DNA of 64,000 nt from Persebacter sp965221835 (lineage in GTDB: Bacteria; Pseudomonadota; Gammaproteobacteria; Tethybacterales; Persebacteraceae). The stretch covers positions 372,001 to 436,000 of the forward strand of contig OZ244916.1 of assembly GCA_965221835.1 (NCBI GenBank). The letters are read 5' to 3'. The translations under genes were made by a program, and so were the position numbers. Below are positions 26,322 to 34,706 of the stretch, in pieces (the stretch's first letter is position 1; each line of letters starts with the position of its first letter). Below the pieces are notes generated by a model. It worked only from the letters and a program-made list of their open reading frames with translations. It did no database searches and was not told where the DNA came from.

Positions 26322-27509
26322 TTATGAGTGTTGCATGTACCAGTCGCAGAATTGGCGGCACCAGCGTTCGTTTTCGGAGAACGGGCCGGGGCGGTAGTGG
26401 CGGGAGCGGGTGCCGACGGTCATGGAATTGCAAAGGGCGACATCTTCGGCGTTGGTGATGCGCCATACTTCGGTGAGGTGGTCGACTTCGTAATCTTCGC
26501 CTTCCACGGCGTCCGCAGCCACAATCCAACTTGAATATAATGTGCATCTCGCTTCGTCAAGCGGCAGCACCCAATTGGTTGCGATGTGGTCGGAAGTAAA
26601 ATGTATCCATGCGTTCGGATTGAACCACATTGACAGCGTACTCGCATCGTAATCGGCGAATTTGCCGATGAGTTTTCGGGAAGCGGGTTTGCCGTCAAAG
26701 GTGATGGATTTGTATCCCTCCCGCATCGGATAACGCGCGATGCGGCAGCAATCGTTTGGCGTAAATGCCTGTTCTTCCCACGCCAATCCGAGATTTTTCC
26801 AGCGCAAAACGGCGGCGGCGAACAATCGGTCGTAGGCGGGAGAACGCGCGCCGTTAAAACTGGACGGATCAAACAAATCGCACAGCCCTTTGTGATTTGC
26901 ACGGCAATGGCAACATTCGCGGTTGTTAATCATTACCATCAGCCAGTTTGCGGGAACAATTTCGCGGTGATGATGGGCGAGTTTGTACTTTCCGTCTCCG
27001 AATGCGAACGGGGCGGTATAGGGCGAAATGATTTCGGCGATTTCGTCCATATCGCGATGGTCGGGATGCGAATGGAGGCGGGCGAAGAGCATTCCGGAAA
27101 CTTCCCGCACCGGAATTTGCGTTAAAGCGGCGCATTTTCCCGCTGCCGATTTGGCGAAATCGCGTCCCATCATCGGTGCGGCGCGCAGTTTTCCGGTGTT
27201 GATGTGATATGACCATTGATGATTCGGACAGACGAGGGCGGCGTCTGTACAGCCGACATGTTCGCGCAATAAACGGGCGCTTTGGTGGGCGCAACGATTG
27301 ACGAAACAGCGGATAACGCCATCGTCTCCGTGCAACAAAAAATAGTCGTCGTCGTGGAGTGCAAAGGTAAAATAATCGCGCGCTTGCGGAATGTCGCCGC
27401 GCGTACCGGCGAAAAACCATTTATTATGAAACAGACGATGCGCGCGTTCGGAATCGCGAATTACTTCGGCGGGCAGCCCGAATCCGGATTTGTAATCGGC
27501 GGCGTTCAT
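26322..27509 (-). CDS. Rieske aromatic-ring-hydroxylating-type oxygenase, GbcA-like
   Basis: A 395-residue oxygenase. The Rieske cluster ligands are Cys-Ala-His and Cys-Pro-Asn-His, 18 residues apart, near residues 70-95. The mononuclear iron site is near Asn-Asn-Arg-Glu-Cys-Cys-His-Cys-x4-His. That segment closely resembles glycine betaine demethylase GbcA and stachydrine demethylases, so a quaternary-ammonium substrate is likely. With sarcosine oxidase in the window, betaine to dimethylglycine is a reasonable guess. The partner reductase (GbcB) was not seen. The ATG at 27509 sits 7 bases after a TATAAT. Confidence 0.82.
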   Translation of the reverse strand: MNAADYKSGFGLPAEVIRDSERAHRLFHNKWFFAGTRGDIPQARDYFTFALHDDDYFLLHGDDGVIRCFVNRCAHQSARLLREHVGCTDAALVCPNHQWSYHINTGKLRAAPMMGRDFAKSAAGKCAALTQIPVREVSGMLFARLHSHPDHRDMDEIAEIISPYTAPFAFGDGKYKLAHHHREIVPANWLMVMINNRECCHCRANHKGLCDLFDPSSFNGARSPAYDRLFAAAVLRWKNLGLAWEEQAFTPNDCCRIARYPMREGYKSITFDGKPASRKLIGKFADYDASTLSMWFNPNAWIHFTSDHIATNWVLPLDEARCTLYSSWIVAADAVEGEDYEVDHLTEVWRITNAEDVALCNSMTVGTRSRHYRPGPFSENERWCRQFCDWYMQHS

Positions 27510-27516
27510 CGCGTTT

Positions 27517-27522
27517 ATTATA
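27517..27522 (-). promoter_or_regulatory. -10 box TATAAT for the leaderless Rieske gene
   Basis: TATAAT on the minus strand, AAACGCG, then ATG: seven bases apart. Confidence 0.6.
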
Positions 27523-27552
27523 CCCGTTCGGGATTTTTCTGTTTGTTTGTTA

Positions 27553-27558
27553 TAAAAT
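27553..27558 (+). promoter_or_regulatory. -10 box TAAAAT for trmL
   Basis: TAAAAT ends 8 bases before the trmL ATG (TATAAA two bases upstream is an alternative). It shares a 57-bp divergent promoter region with the Rieske gene. Confidence 0.45.
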
Positions 27559-27566
27559 TTGCCGCA

Positions 27567-28037
27567 ATGTTTCACATCATTCTTTTGAATCCGGAGATTC
27601 CGCCGAATACGGGGAATGCGATTCGGTTTGCCGCGAATTGCGGGGCGGTTTTGCATCTCGCCGGCGAACTTGGGTTTGAAATGTCTGACAAACTTTTGCG
27701 GCGTGCCGGTTTGGATTATCGCGAATATGCAGATGTGCAAACGCACGATTCGCTTGCCGCCGCAATCGCCGCCGCCGGAAACGGCAACCGTTTCGCCGCC
27801 GATGTACGCGGCGAAACGCGATTTGATGTACCACAATTCCGGGCGGGCGATATTTTTGTTTTCGGGCGCGAATCGGATGGTTTGCCGCGCGAAGTGTTTG
27901 ACGAATTTCCGCCCGCCCGCCGTTTGCATATTCCGATGCGCCCGGAAAATCGCAGTATGAATTTGTCTAACGCAGTCGCGATTATTTTGATGGAAGCGTG
28001 GCGGCAAAATAGTTTTTTCGGTGCGCGAAAAAAATGA
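27567..28037 (+). CDS. trmL: tRNA (cytidine/uridine-2'-O-)-methyltransferase
   Basis: A 156-residue SPOUT methyltransferase that modifies the wobble base (position 34) of certain tRNA-Leu. It has the three SPOUT motifs: Asn-Pro-Glu-Ile-Pro-Pro-Asn-Thr-Gly-Asn near the N-terminus, Phe-Gly-Arg-Glu-Ser-Asp-Gly-Leu-Pro, and Ile-Pro-Met-x4-Arg-Ser-Met-Asn-Leu-Ser-Asn. Length matches TrmL. The start at 27567 has no Shine-Dalgarno but a -10 box 8 bases upstream. It is divergent from the Rieske gene and convergent with the cyclotransferase gene. Confidence 0.93.
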   Translation: MFHIILLNPEIPPNTGNAIRFAANCGAVLHLAGELGFEMSDKLLRRAGLDYREYADVQTHDSLAAAIAAAGNGNRFAADVRGETRFDVPQFRAGDIFVFGRESDGLPREVFDEFPPARRLHIPMRPENRSMNLSNAVAIILMEAWRQNSFFGARKK

Positions 28038-28104
28038 AAAGCAACAATTTATGCGAGCGTTTTTGCAATGCGTTTTACAAAAAAGTTGTGCAAAAAATGC
28101 GCGT

Positions 28105-28692
28105 CTACAACAGCGCGCACAATCGCGAAAGTTGCGGACATGGAACGCCGCGCCGTTGCAATTCGGCGAGTGTGTTTTGCACATATTCCGCGTTTGCACC
28201 GCCGAATCCTGCGGCACCGCGAATGATTTTTGCTGCCGCCGCCGCGGGCATCGGCGCGACATAATGCGCGCCGTCCCGCCGCACGACAAAAGTCAATGCG
28301 CGCACAATGCCGCCGTTCGTCCGCGCGTACACAAAACGCGGTTCATATACATTCGCAAACATTTCGCGGCGAAACAAATTTTCCAGAATCTTTTTTTCCA
28401 GAATTTTTTTATTCTTCGCCGCGGCGGGGCGAAGTACGACTCCGTTGCAAGAACCGCCCGCATCCAAACCGAAGACGAGTCCCGGTCGCCGCACCGTGCC
28501 GCGATAGTGTGTGGAGCGCACCGACAATCGGCGCGACCAGCCATAAACGCGCGCACCGGCGGCGGTGCAAACGCGAAATCCCGGATTCCACATCAGAGAA
28601 CCGTAGCCGAAAATATGCAAGTCGCCCGCGATTTGCGATTCGCATTCGGCGAGCAGGCGGCGGAATGAATTCGGATTGATGACTTCGGGCAT
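28105..28692 (-). CDS. ChaC-like gamma-glutamylcyclotransferase
   Basis: A 195-residue protein with Phe-Gly-Tyr-Gly-Ser-Leu-Met-Trp-Asn-Pro, the ChaC signature loop, near residue 28 and an Arg-Arg-Leu-Ser-Val-Arg-Ser-x-His-Tyr-Arg-Gly-Thr segment that matches the family. ChaC enzymes cleave glutathione to 5-oxoproline and Cys-Gly. The same frame continues upstream for about 27 codons to two consecutive stops, so a non-ATG start could lengthen it. The 228 bp between it and ugpQ hold no gene I can support. Confidence 0.82.
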   Translation of the reverse strand: MPEVINPNSFRRLLAECESQIAGDLHIFGYGSLMWNPGFRVCTAAGARVYGWSRRLSVRSTHYRGTVRRPGLVFGLDAGGSCNGVVLRPAAAKNKKILEKKILENLFRREMFANVYEPRFVYARTNGGIVRALTFVVRRDGAHYVAPMPAAAAAKIIRGAAGFGGANAEYVQNTLAELQRRGVPCPQLSRLCALL

Positions 28693-28921
28693 GACATTAT
28701 TAAAAAGGTTGCCGACGATTTTGTCAAACCGTTCGCGGGCGTTGATTTTTGCGCATTCGTTCGCCGAATCGCATTATTACGCGACTCCGCAAAATTTTTT
28801 TTTACGATATATTTCGCTGTCCATGCCGGTTTTGTCGTCAACTAATCCGGCGAATGCGGGAATGATGCGCGCGCAAAAAATCGCGAAATCGTCTCGCGTT
28901 GCATAACGGCGGCGGCGAAAA

Positions 28922-29647
28922 ATGAAACTCGCGAGGCGAATCGGACACCGCGGATTGGCGGCGTTTGCGCCTGAAAATACGCTTGCCGGAATTCGTTTGG
29001 CGCATGCCCGCGGATTGCGGTGGGTGGAAATTGATGTGCGTCTTTCCGCCGATAATGTCGCGGTTTTGTCGCACGATGTTTCGCTGTTGCGGTGCGGCGG
29101 TGTGCGCATTTCCGTCAAAAATAAAACTGCCGCTGCGCTTTCCGCTGTGCCGGTCGGCGTTGGTTTTTCGGGTGCGATGGCGCGAGAAGGCGTGCCGTCT
29201 TTGGCGGCAGCGTTTGCGTTGTCGCGCAAATTGCAAATCGGAATGGTTGTTGAATTGAAACCGGATGATGGCAATGAAGCGGCGGCGGCGTGCGCACTCG
29301 CCGATGTTTTGCATTATGCGTCGCACCGCATAGTTGTCAGCAGTTTTAGCACGGCGATGCTTGCGGCGGTGCGGGCGAAAACGCCCGAAATCGCGCGGGC
29401 GTATAACTGCGGACGGGCGGACGATTCCGCTTTTGCGATGTTGCAGAAAACCGGCGCGGAAAATTTGCATTGTGCGGCGGGCAGTTCGCAGCGGGCGATA
29501 CGCCGATTTGCAGATGCGGGAGTCGGCGTTTATTGTTTTACGGTAGACCGCGCGGAAACGGCGAAAAAGTTATACGCCGCCGGTGCGCACGGTATTTTTA
29601 CAAATAACGGGCTTTTTGATTTGGATTTGGATTTGGATTTGGAATAA
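28922..29647 (+). CDS. ugpQ: Glycerophosphodiester phosphodiesterase
   Basis: A 241-residue TIM-barrel enzyme that hydrolyses glycerophosphodiesters to glycerol 3-phosphate and alcohol. The catalytic His-Arg-Gly (residues 9-11), Pro-Glu-Asn-Thr, Glu-x-Asp-Val and Ser-His-Asp motifs are all present, and a Val-Glu-Leu-Lys strand follows. No signal peptide, so cytoplasmic. The last eight residues are an Asp-Leu repeat from 6-nt units, beyond the end of the usual barrel. Choline release from phosphodiesters could feed the methylamine genes, but that is only a suggestion. Confidence 0.88.
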   Translation: MKLARRIGHRGLAAFAPENTLAGIRLAHARGLRWVEIDVRLSADNVAVLSHDVSLLRCGGVRISVKNKTAAALSAVPVGVGFSGAMAREGVPSLAAAFALSRKLQIGMVVELKPDDGNEAAAACALADVLHYASHRIVVSSFSTAMLAAVRAKTPEIARAYNCGRADDSAFAMLQKTGAENLHCAAGSSQRAIRRFADAGVGVYCFTVDRAETAKKLYAAGAHGIFTNNGLFDLDLDLDLE

Positions 29648-29740
29648 TCCGCCGCGGCGCCCCGATTTGATTCCGTTTTAAGGCGAAGGCGGCGAAAATG
29701 GCGAAGGCGGCGAAGGCGGATGCAACTTTTGCGCGGGAAT

Positions 29741-30262
29741 TTACATTCCGAGTTTTTGGAGTTTCGGGACGATGTTGTAGATGCAATAAGGGTGTGCGGT
29801 GTTGCGGTTGTAAAAGTTTTGATGTTCCGATTCCGCCGCCCAAAACTTTTCTAGCGGTGCGATTTCGGTGACGATGGGTGCGCGGAAATTTTTTTGCGCG
29901 TTTTGTTTGGAATCGGCGGCGATTTGCGTTTGTTCGTCCGATGTCGTGAGAATGACGGAGCGATATTGTGTGCCGCGGTCGGCGCCTTGCCGGTTTAATG
30001 TGGTCGGGTCATGGGCGCGCCAAAATGCATCTAAAATTTCCGTGTAGGAAATTTCCGCCGGACGAAATTTGATTTGAATGACTTCGGCGTGTCCGGTGTC
30101 GCCGCGGCATATTTCTTTGTATGAGGGCGCGGCGGTTTGTCCGCCGGCATAGCCGCTGACGACTTCTGCAACGCCGGGCAATCGCTGATAAACCGCTTCC
30201 AAACACCAGAAGCAACCGCCGCCGATTATCGCTATTTCGTTTTCCATCGTTTCGTTTGTCAT
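29741..30262 (-). CDS. msrA: Peptide-methionine (S)-S-oxide reductase
   Basis: A 173-residue repair enzyme for oxidised methionine. The catalytic Cys17 lies in Gly-Gly-Cys-Phe-Trp-Cys. The Gly-Tyr-Ala-Gly-Gly, Gly-His-Ala-Glu and Asp-Pro-Thr-Thr-Leu-Asn-Arg-Gln-Gly segments are standard. The ATG at 30262 is preferred over one five codons later because a -10 TATAAT ends exactly 6 bases upstream. It is convergent with ugpQ and divergent from ilvE. Confidence 0.94.
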   Translation of the reverse strand: MTNETMENEIAIIGGGCFWCLEAVYQRLPGVAEVVSGYAGGQTAAPSYKEICRGDTGHAEVIQIKFRPAEISYTEILDAFWRAHDPTTLNRQGADRGTQYRSVILTTSDEQTQIAADSKQNAQKNFRAPIVTEIAPLEKFWAAESEHQNFYNRNTAHPYCIYNIVPKLQKLGM

Positions 30263-30268
30263 TTTCGG

Positions 30269-30274
30269 ATTATA
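30269..30274 (-). promoter_or_regulatory. -10 box TATAAT for leaderless msrA
   Basis: TATAAT on the minus strand, CCGAAA, then ATG: six bases apart. Confidence 0.65.
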
Positions 30275-30341
30275 CCGCCGCGCCGCGCAATTTGCAAAAG
30301 CGTGGTTTTCGGATTTGCAAAAAAACGCGCGGGGAGTGTGG

Positions 30342-30347
30342 TATACT
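30342..30347 (+). promoter_or_regulatory. -10 box TATACT for leaderless ilvE operon
   Basis: TATACT, TCGCAA, then ATG: six bases apart. It heads the long operon to 37362. Confidence 0.6.
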
Positions 30348-30353
30348 TCGCAA

Positions 30354-31277
30354 ATGTCAATTTCCGACCGAGACGGGAAAATATGGTTTGACGGCAAAAT
30401 GACGGAATGGCGCGAGGCAACGACGCATATTCTGTCGCATTCGTTGCACTATGGTATAAGCGTTTTTGAGGGCGTTCGCTGCTACGGCACCGATGACGGT
30501 CCGGCGATTTTTCGCCTGCACGAACACACCCGGCGGCTGTTTCAATCCGCCCATATTGTCGGAATGAAAATTCCATTTTCGGAAGCGGAAATTAACGATG
30601 CGCAAATCGCTGTCGTGCGCGAAAATAAATACGATTCTTGCTATATTCGCCCGTTTGTTTTTTACGGTGCGCATTCGCTTGGACTTTCGGCGTCCGACAA
30701 TCCGGTGCATGTTGCGGTTGCCGCATGGCCGTGGGGCACTTATCTCGGCGAAGACGGAATTCGGAACGGTATTCGCGTTAAAACTTCCTCTTTTTCGCGT
30801 CATCATGTCAACGCGGTAATGTGTCGTGCGAAAGCGGGCGGGCATTATATCAATTCTGTTATGGCAAACGCCGAAGCGACTCGCGATGGCTACGATGAAG
30901 CGTTGTTGCTGGATGTGGACGGATTTGTCGCTGAAGGGGCGGGCGAAAATATTTTTATCGTTTGCGATGGCAAAATTTACACGCCGGAATTGACTTCCGT
31001 GCTGGCGGGAATTACCCGCGATTCGGTGATGCAACTCGCCCGGGCGGCGGGGTACGAAGTGTGCGAAAAACGCATTACCCGCGATGCGGTTTATTGTGCC
31101 GATGAAGCATTTTTTACCGGCACGGCGGCGGAAGTAACGCCTGTTCGCGAATTGGACGGGCGGCAAATCGGCGAAGGGAGTCGCGGTCCGATAACCGAAT
31201 CGTTGCAGCGGGCGTTTTTTGACTGTGTCGGCGGACGTGCTGCCGATTTTCAATCGTGGCTTTCGCCGGTGCGATGA
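30354..31277 (+). CDS. ilvE: Branched-chain amino acid aminotransferase
   Basis: A 307-residue fold-type IV PLP enzyme for the last step of valine, leucine and isoleucine synthesis. Lys160 in Ala-Lys-Ala-Gly-Gly-His-Tyr is the PLP lysine. The His-Tyr-Gly-Ile-Ser-Val-Phe-Glu-Gly-Val-Arg segment near the N-terminus and Glu-Gly-Ala-Gly-Glu-Asn-Ile-Phe are typical of IlvE. It is the first gene of a nine-gene run in which each gene touches or overlaps the next. Its TGA overlaps the next ATG. Confidence 0.93.
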   Translation: MSISDRDGKIWFDGKMTEWREATTHILSHSLHYGISVFEGVRCYGTDDGPAIFRLHEHTRRLFQSAHIVGMKIPFSEAEINDAQIAVVRENKYDSCYIRPFVFYGAHSLGLSASDNPVHVAVAAWPWGTYLGEDGIRNGIRVKTSSFSRHHVNAVMCRAKAGGHYINSVMANAEATRDGYDEALLLDVDGFVAEGAGENIFIVCDGKIYTPELTSVLAGITRDSVMQLARAAGYEVCEKRITRDAVYCADEAFFTGTAAEVTPVRELDGRQIGEGSRGPITESLQRAFFDCVGGRAADFQSWLSPVR

Positions 31278-31462
31278 ACGATTCGTCTTCCCGCATTGTG
31301 GTGTCGCCCGAATCGTTGCCCGCCTCTTGCCCGCCCGTTGCGCAGTGGGACCGGCATCCCCGCGTTTATTTGTCGTTATCGCCGCAAAAAACGCGTTGCG
31401 CTTGCCCGTATTGCGGCGCGGTGTATGTTCTGGCAGGTGCGGATTCCGCCGAAACGCGATGA
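31274..31462 (+). CDS. Small zinc-finger protein, zf-CHCC (NDUFS6-like)
   Basis: A 62-residue protein with Cys19, His28, Cys44 and Cys47 in the zf-CHCC arrangement, with the conserved His-Pro-Arg-Val-Tyr-Leu and Cys-Pro-Tyr-Cys-Gly. This is the fold of mitochondrial complex I subunit NDUFS6, and short proteins of this kind are common in alphaproteobacteria. The direct role is unknown; complex I support is possible. It overlaps ilvE and tsaC by 4 bases at each end. Confidence 0.85.
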   Translation: MNDSSSRIVVSPESLPASCPPVAQWDRHPRVYLSLSPQKTRCACPYCGAVYVLAGADSAETR

Positions 31463-32079
31463 CTGAATTTTTTAAAGTGCATCCCGAAACGCCGCAAACG
31501 CGGTTTATCCGGCGGGCGGCGGAAGTGTTGCAGCGGGGCGTGATTGCATATCCGACCGATTCGCATTATGCGCTGGGATTTCTCCCCAAAAATTTGGATG
31601 CGGCGGCGCGTGTGCGGCGATTGCGCGGTTTGGACGACAATCATCTTTTTACATTGTCGTGCCGCGATATTGGCGAAATCGGACAATACGGCGCGGTGGA
31701 TACTGCGGCGTTTCGCGTCATTAAACAGCGCATTCCGGGGGCCTATACTTTTGTGCTGGCGGCAACAAAAAAAGTATCGCGCCATTTGTGTCATCCGCGC
31801 CGCCGGACGGTGGCATTTCGCGTACCGTCACATCCGGCGGCGCGCGCGCTTTTGGAACAAAACGGCGGTCCGATTATTACAACGACTTTGCGCCTTGCGG
31901 GCGACGAATCGCCGCTACATCCGGACGATTTTCGCGAACGGCTGCGCGGGCTTGTGGAAGTCGTGTTGGATGCTGGTCCGTGTCCGGCATCGCCGACGAC
32001 GGTGATTGATTTTACCGAATCGCCGCCGCGTTTGTTGCGCGAAGGCGGCGGCGCGATTGACGACCAGGATCGCCTCTGA
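31459..32079 (+). CDS. tsaC: L-threonylcarbamoyladenylate synthase (YrdC/Sua5)
   Basis: A 206-residue protein of the Sua5/YrdC family, which makes the carbamoyl-AMP intermediate for t6A at tRNA position 37. The pattern Gly-Val-Ile-Ala-Tyr-Pro-Thr-Asp-Ser-x-Tyr-Ala-Leu-Gly, a Pro-Gly-Ala-Tyr-Thr-Phe-Val-Leu segment, and Val-Ala-Phe-Arg-Val-Pro are the family landmarks. It is the short form without the Sua5 C-terminal domain. ATGA overlap with the zinc-finger gene, and a one-base overlap with trpS. Confidence 0.88.
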   Translation: MTEFFKVHPETPQTRFIRRAAEVLQRGVIAYPTDSHYALGFLPKNLDAAARVRRLRGLDDNHLFTLSCRDIGEIGQYGAVDTAAFRVIKQRIPGAYTFVLAATKKVSRHLCHPRRRTVAFRVPSHPAARALLEQNGGPIITTTLRLAGDESPLHPDDFRERLRGLVEVVLDAGPCPASPTTVIDFTESPPRLLREGGGAIDDQDRL

Positions 32080-33260
32080 TGGCGCGGGTTGTATCGGGAA
32101 TGCGCCCGACCGGCGGTTTGCATCTCGGGCATTTGCGCGGCGTTTTGCAAAACTGGCGGCTGTTTCAAGAAGCGGGCGACGATTGTTTTTTTTTTATTGC
32201 CGATTGGCATGCGCTGACAACCGATTATGCATCGCCGGGCGATCTTTCCGGCGGGGCGCGGCGACTCGCGGCGGCGTGGCTGGCGGCGGGAATGGATCCC
32301 GCACGGGTAACGCTTTTTCGTCAATCCGATGTACCCGCGCATGCCGAGTTGGCGGTTTTGCTGTCTATGATTTGTCCGCTGCCGTGGCTTACCCGTCTGC
32401 CGACTTACAAAGAAATGAAATCGCAACAAATGTTAGATACGCACGGTTTTTTAAGTTATCCGCTTTTGCAAAGTGCCGACATTATCATTTACGCCGCCGA
32501 TTTTGTGCCGGTGGGCGAAGATCAAATGCCGCATATTGAAATCACGCGCGAAATCGCCCGCCGTTTTAATCGTTTGTACGGATGCGACGATTCATTTCGC
32601 AAACGGCGTGCCGCCGCCGCCGCCGCTATCGGTGCGGATTCCGACCGCCGACTGCGTCAGTTGCAAAAGGCGTACGCCGAAAAAGGCGATGACGAAAAAC
32701 TGCAAACGGCGGCGAATGTCATTGCCGGATTGACGGCGGACGATGCGACAAAAAAAATATTGGCGGACGATTTGCATTACGGCGGCGAAGAAGTTTTGCG
32801 CCCGCCGCAAGCGCGTTTGACTCCGACTCCGAAAATTCCCGGCACAGACGGGCGCAAAATGTCTAAATCGTACGACAACGCGATAGATATGTTTGACCCG
32901 CCGGCGACGGTAAAGAAAAAACTATCAAAAATGCAAACCGACCCGGCGCGCGTCCGATTGTCCGATGCGGGCGAACCGGAACGCTGTCCGGTTTGGCGTT
33001 TGCATGAAGTGTTTTCGGATGAAGAAACCAAAGAATGGGCGGCGACGGGATGCCGCGCTGCCGCTTTCGGTTGTATGGAATGCAAAACGCGGTTGTGCGG
33101 ATTTATCAACGACGAGTTGGCGCCGATTTTGGCGCGGCGCGAAGAGGCGGAAAAACCGGGAATGATAGAAGATGTGCTGGCGGACGGCGCAAATCGTGCG
33201 CGCGCGGCGGCGGCGCAAACGCTGCAAACAGTGCGGCGGGCGATGGGATTGGTTTTATGA
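32079..33260 (+). CDS. trpS: Tryptophanyl-tRNA synthetase
   Basis: A 393-residue class I synthetase. The HIGH-type motif is His-Leu-Gly-His in Thr-Gly-Gly-Leu-His-Leu-Gly-His near residue 15, and the Lys-Met-Ser-Lys-Ser loop follows Gly-Arg near residue 265. Met-Ala-Arg-Val-Val-Ser-Gly-Met-Arg-Pro-Thr-Gly is a typical TrpRS start. It is about 50 residues longer than the E. coli enzyme, with additional charged residues in the middle. Its ATG shares one base with the tsaC stop. Confidence 0.94.
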   Translation: MARVVSGMRPTGGLHLGHLRGVLQNWRLFQEAGDDCFFFIADWHALTTDYASPGDLSGGARRLAAAWLAAGMDPARVTLFRQSDVPAHAELAVLLSMICPLPWLTRLPTYKEMKSQQMLDTHGFLSYPLLQSADIIIYAADFVPVGEDQMPHIEITREIARRFNRLYGCDDSFRKRRAAAAAAIGADSDRRLRQLQKAYAEKGDDEKLQTAANVIAGLTADDATKKILADDLHYGGEEVLRPPQARLTPTPKIPGTDGRKMSKSYDNAIDMFDPPATVKKKLSKMQTDPARVRLSDAGEPERCPVWRLHEVFSDEETKEWAATGCRAAAFGCMECKTRLCGFINDELAPILARREEAEKPGMIEDVLADGANRARAAAAQTLQTVRRAMGLVL

Positions 33261-34060
33261 ACGCGCGCGGACAAGCACCGCTGGCGTTGGTGTATGGCGA
33301 ACCGGTGCGCGAAATGCCGGGTGCGCTTTATATTCCGCCTGAAGCGATGCGCGTGATGCTGGATAACTTTTCCGGTCCGATGGATTTGCTTTTGTATTTG
33401 GTGCGCCGTCACAAGTTTGATATTTTGGATATTCCGATGGCGGCGTTGTGCCGTCAGTATGGCGATTATGTGGAAGAATCGTTGCAGCGCGACAACAATT
33501 TGGAAATCGCCGCCGATTATTTGGCGATGGCGGCGTTGCTGGTGGACATTAAATCCAAAATGATGTTGCCCCGTCCGGAAATCGGCGCGGACGAAGAGGA
33601 AGATCCGCGCGCCGATTTGGTGCGGCGGTTGCTGGAATATGAGCGTTTGCGCGATGCCGCACGGCAGTTGGCGGAAATGCCTCGCCGCGACCGCGATTTT
33701 ATATCGCCCGATTTGGGAATTCCGATGCCGGCGGCGGAAAAAATGAAACCGGTTTTGCATCCGCCGCAGTTGGCGGCGGCATTTGCGGCGGCGTTGTCGC
33801 GGATGCGGCAACTTGCGCCGCTGGAAGTTTTTGCGCGGACTGTCAGTTTGCGCGAAGTGATGAGCAATGTGTTGCGGATGTTTTCTGATGCGCGGCGGCT
33901 GGTTTTTCGCCGTCTGGTGGTGCGCGAATTGTTTGGCGTGTCATTTTTGGCGGTTTTGCAACTCGCCGCCGAAAACATCGTATCGCTGCATCAAAAAGAA
34001 CCGGACGAAGATTTATTTGTTGAGTTGCGAGGTGCGAAAAATGAATCGGACGGAAATTAA
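33257..34060 (+). CDS. scpA: Segregation and condensation protein A (kleisin)
   Basis: A 267-residue kleisin that joins SMC heads with ScpB in chromosome condensation. The family landmark Phe-Ser-Gly-Pro-Met-Asp-Leu-Leu-Leu-Tyr-Leu lies near residue 38, followed by Ala-Ala-Asp-Tyr-Leu-x-Met-Ala-Ala. The C-terminal winged-helix segment (Phe-Leu-Ala-Val-Leu-x-Leu) is present. It overlaps trpS by 4 bases and scpB by 20. Confidence 0.93.
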   Translation: MNARGQAPLALVYGEPVREMPGALYIPPEAMRVMLDNFSGPMDLLLYLVRRHKFDILDIPMAALCRQYGDYVEESLQRDNNLEIAADYLAMAALLVDIKSKMMLPRPEIGADEEEDPRADLVRRLLEYERLRDAARQLAEMPRRDRDFISPDLGIPMPAAEKMKPVLHPPQLAAAFAAALSRMRQLAPLEVFARTVSLREVMSNVLRMFSDARRLVFRRLVVRELFGVSFLAVLQLAAENIVSLHQKEPDEDLFVELRGAKNESDGN

Positions 34061-34706
34061 AAACATATTGGAATTTGCATTGCTGGCGGCGGGCGGACCG
34101 CTGAATATGGCGGATTTTCGCCGTCTTCTGGATGGCGAAGAGGGCGATATTTCCGGTGCGTTGGCGGAGTTGGAAAATGAATGGGCGGACCGGGGATTGC
34201 GTTTGGCGGCGGCGGGAGACGGCTGGCAGATGATCAGCGGCGCGGGATATTTGGATTATTTGCGCCGTTTGCGACCCAAAAAACCGGCGCGACTTTCGCG
34301 GCAATTGACCGAAGTGCTGGCGATTATCGCCTATCGTCAACCGGCGACTCGCGGCGACATAGAAGGAATTCGCGGCGTGGCAGTGTCGTCTGTACAATTA
34401 GCGGCGTTGGAAGAATTCGGCTGGATAGAAGAAGTGGGGCGGCGCGAAACGCCGGGGCGTCCGATGTTGTACGGCACGACTAAAACATTTTTGCACGATT
34501 TGGCGATTGCTTCGCTGGATGAGTTGCCGCCGTTAGAAGAAGGCGACATTGCGGATAATTTGGAGGATGCGGAAACATTGCCGCCGCCCGAAGAATCCGA
34601 AGAATCCGAAAAATCCGAAGAATCCGAAGAATCCGAAAAATCCGAAGAAGCGAACGCGGCGGAAGATGTCGCCGCTTTGCCGGAAAAACCCGGCGGCGAA
34701 AGTTGA
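34041..34706 (+). CDS. scpB: Segregation and condensation protein B
   Basis: A 221-residue tandem winged-helix protein that binds ScpA. The signature Leu-Ala-Ile-Ile-Ala-Tyr-Arg-Gln-Pro-x-Thr-Arg-x-Asp-Ile-x-x-Ile-Arg-Gly lies near residue 95, and Gly-Arg-Pro-x-Leu-Tyr-Gly-Thr-Thr follows. After about residue 180 comes an acidic repeat tail (Glu-Ser-Glu-Glu/Lys-Ser) built from 9-nt units, which is not part of the ScpB core. GAGG stands upstream of the ATG within scpA. Confidence 0.93.
   Translation: MNRTEIKNILEFALLAAGGPLNMADFRRLLDGEEGDISGALAELENEWADRGLRLAAAGDGWQMISGAGYLDYLRRLRPKKPARLSRQLTEVLAIIAYRQPATRGDIEGIRGVAVSSVQLAALEEFGWIEEVGRRETPGRPMLYGTTKTFLHDLAIASLDELPPLEEGDIADNLEDAETLPPPEESEESEKSEESEESEKSEEANAAEDVAALPEKPGGES

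Noticed and set aside
28693..28921. Protein-like minus-strand frames between the cyclotransferase gene and ugpQ, with two consecutive in-frame stops
   Set aside because: The stretch before the stops lies antisense to ugpQ and the rest is short; a longer cyclotransferase with another start, or an old relic, is possible but not supportable.
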